Assembly: GCA_002104905.1 (NCBI GenBank)
Contig: MCFE01000039.1
Span: forward strand, 124,001-188,000
DNA from: Basidiobolus meristosporus CBS 931.73
Taxonomy: Eukaryota; Basidiobolomycota; Basidiobolomycetes; Basidiobolales; Basidiobolaceae
DNA: 64,000 bases
Direction of reading: 5' to 3'
The notes beneath the pieces were generated by a model, which worked only from the letters and a program-made list of their open reading frames with translations, made no database searches and had not been told where the DNA came from. The position numbers were made by a program, and so were the translations under genes. Every line of letters starts with the position of its first letter. Within the stretch, counting starts at the first letter, position 1. This document shows, one piece after another, positions 59,014-64,000 of this stretch.

Positions 59014-60609
59014 ATGTCCCGCATGCTTGCGTCGCATTTCCTCTCCTACTGCAAAAGTGCTGTAAAAAGATCCATTCCAGTAGCCTCCTTGCCAGTCAGA
59101 CCGCAGTTAAACCCTCGGGCACTCGGAAGTGTGTGGCCACTCGGTTCCATGATCAAAAGAGGTCATTACACAGAACACGACATCTCTACCCCGATAACGT
59201 CGAGTTCTGAAAACACTTGCAAAATCCTACCCAAGTAAGCCTATCACACTTTGTTGTGTGTTGCCAAAGAGTAATACTGATCCAGCCTCAACGGTTGTCA
59301 ATAGAACAGCACGGGAGACATTTGATGAGGCTTGGTCACATATAGAAGGAGAGTACGGAAAGCAGAACCTTAGGTACTGTACTATCGACCGAATCGGGAA
59401 TATTCCCCTCCATGTCGATACTGATCTTTCCTTATAGATATCCCACAGACATCATATGGCTAATGGGTAATGTAGATTTGTATTGCTGGCATACCCAAGT
59501 TACCCGAACCAATCGTGGGAATTTTGTATAGGTGCACCAGGGGCTGGCAAAGGCGCCAACACACCATGCATTCTAAAAGCCAGAAAGATCACCAATCCAT
59601 CCATTTGCATGAGCTCGCTTCTGACATCGCCTGAAATGAAGAAGCTGATGGATCAGGGAAAGATGATCGGTACTTGTGCTACTTCTTCCAATCCACCCAT
59701 CCACCGCTAAATCGTCTACTTCCCAGAGGATTCGCAAGTCTTGGAGCTGATGTTCCGCGCATTGCTAGATAGGGATTCTAACGTTGGGGTTTTGATCGAT
59801 GGGTTCCCTCGAACAGAAACACAAGTGTCGTGCTTGAAGTATTTTTATGACAAGCTGGTGGAACTTCACGAACAGTTCAAGTACACGCCGTTGGCGAATC
59901 GGTTCAGGTATGCAAAACTTGCTCGTATCAGGCATGGTGCCGCCGGGTTAATGAGTTGATGGAATGTAGAATGCCCAGTTTCAGTATAGCTGTCCTCTAT
60001 GTCGACGAAGAGATCAGTATAGCACGCCAGCTGAAGCGTGGTAAACAGATTCGAGAGCATAACGAAAAGGTAAGATACGTGGTATAGATCCCGTGTGACG
60101 GCTATCTTACCATCAGATTCCGTAGGTGAGAAAAACTGGAGTGGGCCAGCTGTTGGAGGAGCGTGCTACCGATTTCGATGAGGAGGTGAGTCCCGGTCTC
60201 TCGATATAATCGGTCAATACTAATCGCTTATGGACCACCAGATCGTCCGCAAGCGCTATCAAGTGTTCACCCAACATTACAGCGCTTTGATGGAGCTTGG
60301 TAAGTGACAGCACGCGGCCCAACCGCTTCTGATCATTAACTCGTCGGCATCCTAGGCAAATACTTTCCATTTCATTTGGTCAATGCCTCCTCCACGTTGG
60401 AAGATGTGACTCGTCAGTTTAATGCCCTGCTAGGTAATTCCCTCCAAGTGATATCAAACGTTGTAACAAGCAAACTCACAATGCATCAACCAGATCCAAC
60501 CAGTATATCAGATCAAAATGCTGACATCAACACATCCCCATTTAAACCAACAATGAAGGAGCATCCAGGCACCCAACATAAACCATACAACCTGGAATCC
60601 CATCAATAG
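59014..60609 (+). CDS. Adenylate-kinase-like protein, probably mitochondrial
   Basis: Nucleoside monophosphate kinase fold. A basic leader (MSRMLASHFLSYCKSAVKRS) suggests organelle import. After two introns comes YPTDIIWLMG/APGAGKGANTPCIL, a P-loop with GKGA where adenylate kinases usually have GKGT. Then come SICMSSLLTSPEMKKLMDQG (NMP-binding region), EDSQVLELMFRALL, GVLIDGFPRTETQVSCLKY (the IDGFPR motif), VLYVDEEISIARQLKRGKQI (LID side), VGQLLEERATDFDEE and RYQVFTQHYSALMELGKYF. The tail after GNSLQ is Asn/Pro/Thr-rich. About eight exons. The GANTP and FPRTETQV pattern resembles a plant organellar adenylate-kinase class, not the fungal ADK1/ADK2 enzymes. Whether it is an active kinase is unknown. 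The last intron/exon around 60435 is uncertain. Confidence 0.75.
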
Positions 60610-60753
60610 CACCACTAATCTTAACCATATAGCTCATTGGTGTCAAACGATCATCCCTTCATATATCTACGAAACACCACTGGATCAGAATAAAAGAGTA
60701 AAAAACTGGTCTTTTCACAGCAAGTGGTCGTTTATTTGCAAATGGCTGGAATG

Positions 60754-61973
60754 TCACTCTAGCCCTGTTTGTTTACGACGAATGTGGTCCAGGGCCTGGG
60801 CTGCCTCACGTTGGCATTCCTTATAGCCGATTTTACGAGCGTGGTTCATGGACTGTGTATAGTACTTCATAGCTCCGTCGGTTTGACCACTCATCTAAAA
60901 AACGTTGCTGAGTTGAGGAAATGTTAACCGATGTTTCGAGAAATTCTTACCTCGTAGATCATTCCTATGTTGTAAAGTAGCACGCCACAGCTTTGGTCAC
61001 ATTCGTGTTTGTCGTCTCTCCCGAGACGTGCAACATCGAGACCCTTTCGCGCCCATGCTTGCGCCTCCTTGTATTGACCCATGTTGGCAAAGGCCTCGGA
61101 TATGTTGCACATTATGACTGAGGCGTGGCAGTGTGTCTCGTTCAAGGTGGAGAGTGCACGGATGTAGAGTGGAATAGCGTAGTTATATTTCCCATCCATT
61201 GCATAAAACATGGCCAACGATTCTAGCGAAGCACCAATCTCTGTTGGAGTGATCCATTCGGGGAGCTCAAAGTACCTCCCTGAAGGTAGCTTTTCTGAAT
61301 CACTCTTAACCACCCTATGTCGAAGCAAGCGCTCTACAGCCCAGACATAATATTTTTCCGCCATGCTTCTGGCATGAATCTTTTCATAAAGCTCGCCTAA
61401 CTTTTGGGCAATACCCACCGCGCGGATCAACTTTTCTCCAGCAAGTGGAGTCTCCGTGACGGTTGAATTCAGCCTCTCGTAAGTCACCTCATCAATGGAA
61501 GTTTCCTTGTTCTCAGAGACTAGGAGATCAAAGGCCTTTGTGTAGACTTCGATAGCCTTTTCCCAATTCTTCTGGTCTTCATAGAAAGTTCCAAACTGTA
61601 TAATGAGCCCAGTGACTTCAGAAGAAGTATCTTCTAGTTGCGGACTCTTCAGGGCTAAATCAACTGCTTGTTCATAGTAAGGTAAAGCTCGTACAGGGTC
61701 CTCCTTGTATTTGTGATATAGAAGAGCCTTTCTTAGAGGGCTACGAATATTCGAAGGATATCTGCGCACGCCATGATAATTGTATTCGTAATATGCACTA
61801 CCTAGTAGACCAACCGTGCACAGGGTGAGGAAAGAGGTTCTCAATAGGGAGGAATCGCTTTTCGCCTTCTCCTTCAGTAGATGAGGATATATATGAAGCT
61901 GGCGGGATTTTGTAACGGGATAGGTACGTGTTATAATGCCAGGCCTTCTGAAAGCCACTCTAACCAAATTCAT
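60754..61973 (-). CDS. MGR3: Mitochondrial TPR protein, Mgr3-like
   Basis: In yeast Mgr3 works with Mgr1 as a substrate adaptor of the inner-membrane i-AAA protease. This protein starts MNLVRVAFRRPGIITRTYPV, an Arg-rich presequence. A single membrane segment (TSFLTLCTVGLLGSAYYEY) follows, then TPR-like helical pairs: RKALLYHKYKEDPVRALPYY, GTFYEDQKNWEKAIEVYTKA, IGASLESLAMFYAMDGKYNYAIP and FANMGQYKEAQAWARKG, plus a last repeat in exon 2 (MSGQTDGAMKYYTQSM). One intron at about 60898-60950. The end is RRKQTGLE. Length (about 390 residues) and layout fit the Mgr3 family; animal TTC19 is the alternative. Confidence 0.8.
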
Positions 61974-62197
61974 GATGATATTAAACCATCTCCTCCCCTA
62001 CCTCGACCTCAAGAGCACTAAAATTTTCCATTAGATGACGAATTGGGACTTGGCTGAATGGGTGCAGATGAATCAATGATTGATTTTAATCAACAAAATT
62101 CAAGTTATCTAACAAGTTGGGTTATAATGAATGAGTGCTCGCAGAAAAGGGAAGATTGATGAACGCAAAAATATCTGATCGACCGGGTTTTCGTCGA

Positions 62198-62830
62198 TCA
62201 TCTTCCCAGTACCTCGCTTCTGGTGGACTCGGCCGAAGACAGCACCAGCTTCATGATGGGGTCGCTTAGGTTGATATCCTTCATTGCTTTGGCCAAATTC
62301 TTTAGAATCGCATCAAAGTGCTTGTCATTGAAGTCAAGTAGACGCTTATGGGCGGCACGCATGCTCCGGCCATTATATGGCTTGCCACCAAGAATGTGCA
62401 ACAGATACTTGGACATCATCCACTTTAAATGCTCCATATTGACCCCTTTGAAATACTGTTTGATCCGGCGATCACGAAGGTTGTATTTATAAAACCGATC
62501 CACAAGTACTTCGATCATTCTTTCGCTAAATAAGTCCAGGAGCGTCGGCACACTGGAGTGGGTGTAGTTGGGGGTGACATCTTCCTTGTGCCAGTATTCG
62601 GTGACATTGGTAATGCCAAGATTTGCTGCGAATGGACATCCTGTGAATCCCGAAGACGCAAACTGGTTGTTTGGTGACATGCTCACTTTTCTAACTGTGT
62701 CAGGGATTTGAAGTATCTTTATGTACTGGGTTGACCTAGCAAGCTCACAACCCCCTGGATAGGTCTTAGACTGCATCTCTGATCGTTTACATTGAATTGT
62801 CCGCTCAATAACCCGCCAGATCGTTCGCAT
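62198..62830 (-). CDS. Truncated (2-on-2) haemoglobin, group I-like
   Basis: A haem protein with the short globin fold. Key positions: the B-helix Tyr in LVDRFYKYNLRDRRIKQYFK, the FKGVNMEHLKWMMSKYLLHI segment, LGGKPYNGRSMRAAHKRL, and the proximal histidine in FNDKHFDAILKNLAKAM. The end, ESTRSEVLGR, is also typical (ESTRxEVL). Group I members bind O2 and detoxify NO in bacteria, algae and ciliates. The frame has no stop as far as 62830 (MRTIWRVIERTIQCKRSEMQ), which would add about 50 residues. The ATG at 62680 (MSPNNQFASSGFTGCPFAAN) gives a more compact protein that still has an N-terminal extension. Single exon. Such globins are rarely reported in fungi, where flavohaemoglobins are usual. Confidence 0.82.
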   Translation of the reverse strand: MRTIWRVIERTIQCKRSEMQSKTYPGGCELARSTQYIKILQIPDTVRKVSMSPNNQFASSGFTGCPFAANLGITNVTEYWHKEDVTPNYTHSSVPTLLDLFSERMIEVLVDRFYKYNLRDRRIKQYFKGVNMEHLKWMMSKYLLHILGGKPYNGRSMRAAHKRLLDFNDKHFDAILKNLAKAMKDINLSDPIMKLVLSSAESTRSEVLGR

Positions 62831-64000
62831 CGAATTATCCGCTTAATTGCTTATCTACATGGCCGAGATAGAGCTTGTGCAATGGACATATTACGAAAAC
62901 CCATCATTCTCCCTAGTGAAGTGATTGAGACCACAGCAACAAGGTTCCATATCTGAGGAGCAGATGATGAGCGTTGCGAATCAGTGTTTGCATCTTTGTG
63001 CATGTAAGGTGACGATGCTCTTATTATCGATTATTCTAATCCACTATCTCGAATCTAGCGCTGATATTGATTATTCTACAATAAGGTTGTAACGTATTTG
63101 AATGCATGGAGAGAGAGGCTGATGTAGCGTCCATGGTTCGTCCCCAATTCTCATCCTAATTACCAGTGTCTCACGATCTGACTGGATACGTTTCTTTCCT
63201 CAAGGGGTGTGGTATCGATATCGATGGTGCCTACACCCGCCCACACTTGCCACACTTTTCTATCATCGGCAATCGCTATTCACCATCATCACCTGTCACT
63301 ATTCACCGTCACCTGTCATTATCCGCTCACCCCTTAAAATACCAACAATGATGATCGGCCCATTGCGGTCGGTAAATATCTTTATTGACAAACGAACACA
63401 AGCGGCATCCGTGTTAGGAGGTTCCTTCAAGTCTGAGACAAAAGTGTGCTGTTTGCTTTTCATAATCCAAGCTCAATTGGTCATAGCTGTTGACTTGGAC
63501 AGTTACTATGGTGGTGCCATCAACATTACGTTGTCTTCATGAGTCAGTGTGGAGAATAGGGATGCATTATGTAAGGAAATAATAGAATCCATACAAATGC
63601 CGGTTGTCAGCCTAATTGTCTTAGACTATATGTTTGATGCCAGTCCAGCTTTGAATTGTTCGCATTTGACTTGAATGAGAAACATTATTTGAATCAGCGT
63701 TAGGCTCTTTTATACTCGTAATGAGTACTGAAACTATCCACTAGCACGGATAATGTATTGTGTACCTCCGACTAGTTAAAAGAAACAACAGAATCCAAGT
63801 TGAATCCTCGTTCCAACCATCACTAGTGTATTATTCGTTACGATTTTTCTCCCGCCCTTTTGATCCATATTCTCACGTACACTTCGATCAATGCTCTCCC
63901 CACATCAAACACACGCTCATCATCTCAGAAATCTCTATACTCCCGCTATCCATCTGCAGAACGGGGCTGCTAACTCATCTACTCCTCCGCTGACTCCAGT
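62831..64000. other. Window end, no supported gene
   Basis: About 1.17 kb. The plus-strand open stretches at 63166-63351, 63346-63542 and 63760-63993 are short and match no family. MMIGPLRS at 63349 could be a tiny first exon before a GTAAAT donor, but I cannot find a following exon. Probably the promoter of the haemoglobin gene on the left and of a gene beyond the window on the right. Confidence 0.3.

Noticed and set aside
63346-63542. Possible short gene starting MMIGPLRS
   Set aside because: Could be a first exon, but no following exon can be joined and the single-exon reading has no match.

Overview
The window is nuclear DNA from a fungus. Genes are dense and split by many short (about 45-90 base) GT...AG introns. 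Several genes are fungal in character: an NAD-dependent methylene-tetrahydrofolate dehydrogenase of the MTD1 type, a Pex24/Pex28-32 peroxin, an Mgr3-like mitochondrial TPR protein and an ENA-type P-ATPase. Other genes are usually missing from yeasts and moulds: an ARL5 GTPase, a RADX-like OB-fold protein, a C1orf74-like protein, a NUP214-like nucleoporin layout, a 2-on-2 (truncated) haemoglobin and a bacterial-type histidyl-tRNA synthetase. Together these suggest an early-diverging (zygomycete-grade) fungus. The exact lineage is an inference and is not settled by this sequence.

Layout. 1-9.3 kb: 3' part of MLH1 (+), an Mpe1/RBBP6 mRNA 3'-end factor (-), ARL5 (-), a Tra2-like splicing factor (+), a gene-poor stretch, and an F-box-like gene (-). 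10.9-15.4 kb: a head-to-head pair of mitochondrial ribosomal proteins (bL21m -, uL24m +), a C1orf74-like gene (-) and a SANT/Myb-like protein with a 14-residue charged repeat (+). 15.5-23.5 kb: a secreted CAP/SCP protein (-), Misato/DML1 (+), MTD1 (+), RPF2 (+) and a mitochondrial protein of uncertain family (-). 23.8-30.7 kb: a very long FG nucleoporin (NUP214/NUP159 type, -). 31.3-36.8 kb: a mitochondrial carrier (+), a dysferlin-domain peroxin (+) and a nine-finger C2H2 factor (-).

37.4-40 kb holds a piggyBac-type transposon that looks complete: TTAA target duplications, matching terminal inverted repeats, internal GGACCAAATGGTCC repeats and an open two-exon transposase. It lies about 40 bases past the stop codon of xanthine dehydrogenase (40-44.1 kb, -). 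Then follow an ENA/type IID cation ATPase (-), a PRiA4_ORF3-like protein (+), a beta-carbonic anhydrase (+), the phospholipid methyltransferase OPI3/PEMT (-), the bacterial-type HisRS (-), the RADX-like gene (+), an adenylate-kinase-like protein (+), the Mgr3-like protein (-) and the truncated haemoglobin (-). The last 1.2 kb shows no gene I can support.

The genes do not form one pathway. They are a normal housekeeping set in which neighbours often share divergent promoters. The items most worth a second look are the RADX-like gene, the intact piggyBac copy beside xanthine dehydrogenase, the truncated haemoglobin, the bacterial-type HisRS, the SANT/14-residue-repeat protein and the PRiA4-like gene. 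I found no CRISPR array, rRNA or convincing tRNA. Exon joins were worked out by eye from reading frame and family similarity, so individual splice sites carry some uncertainty.
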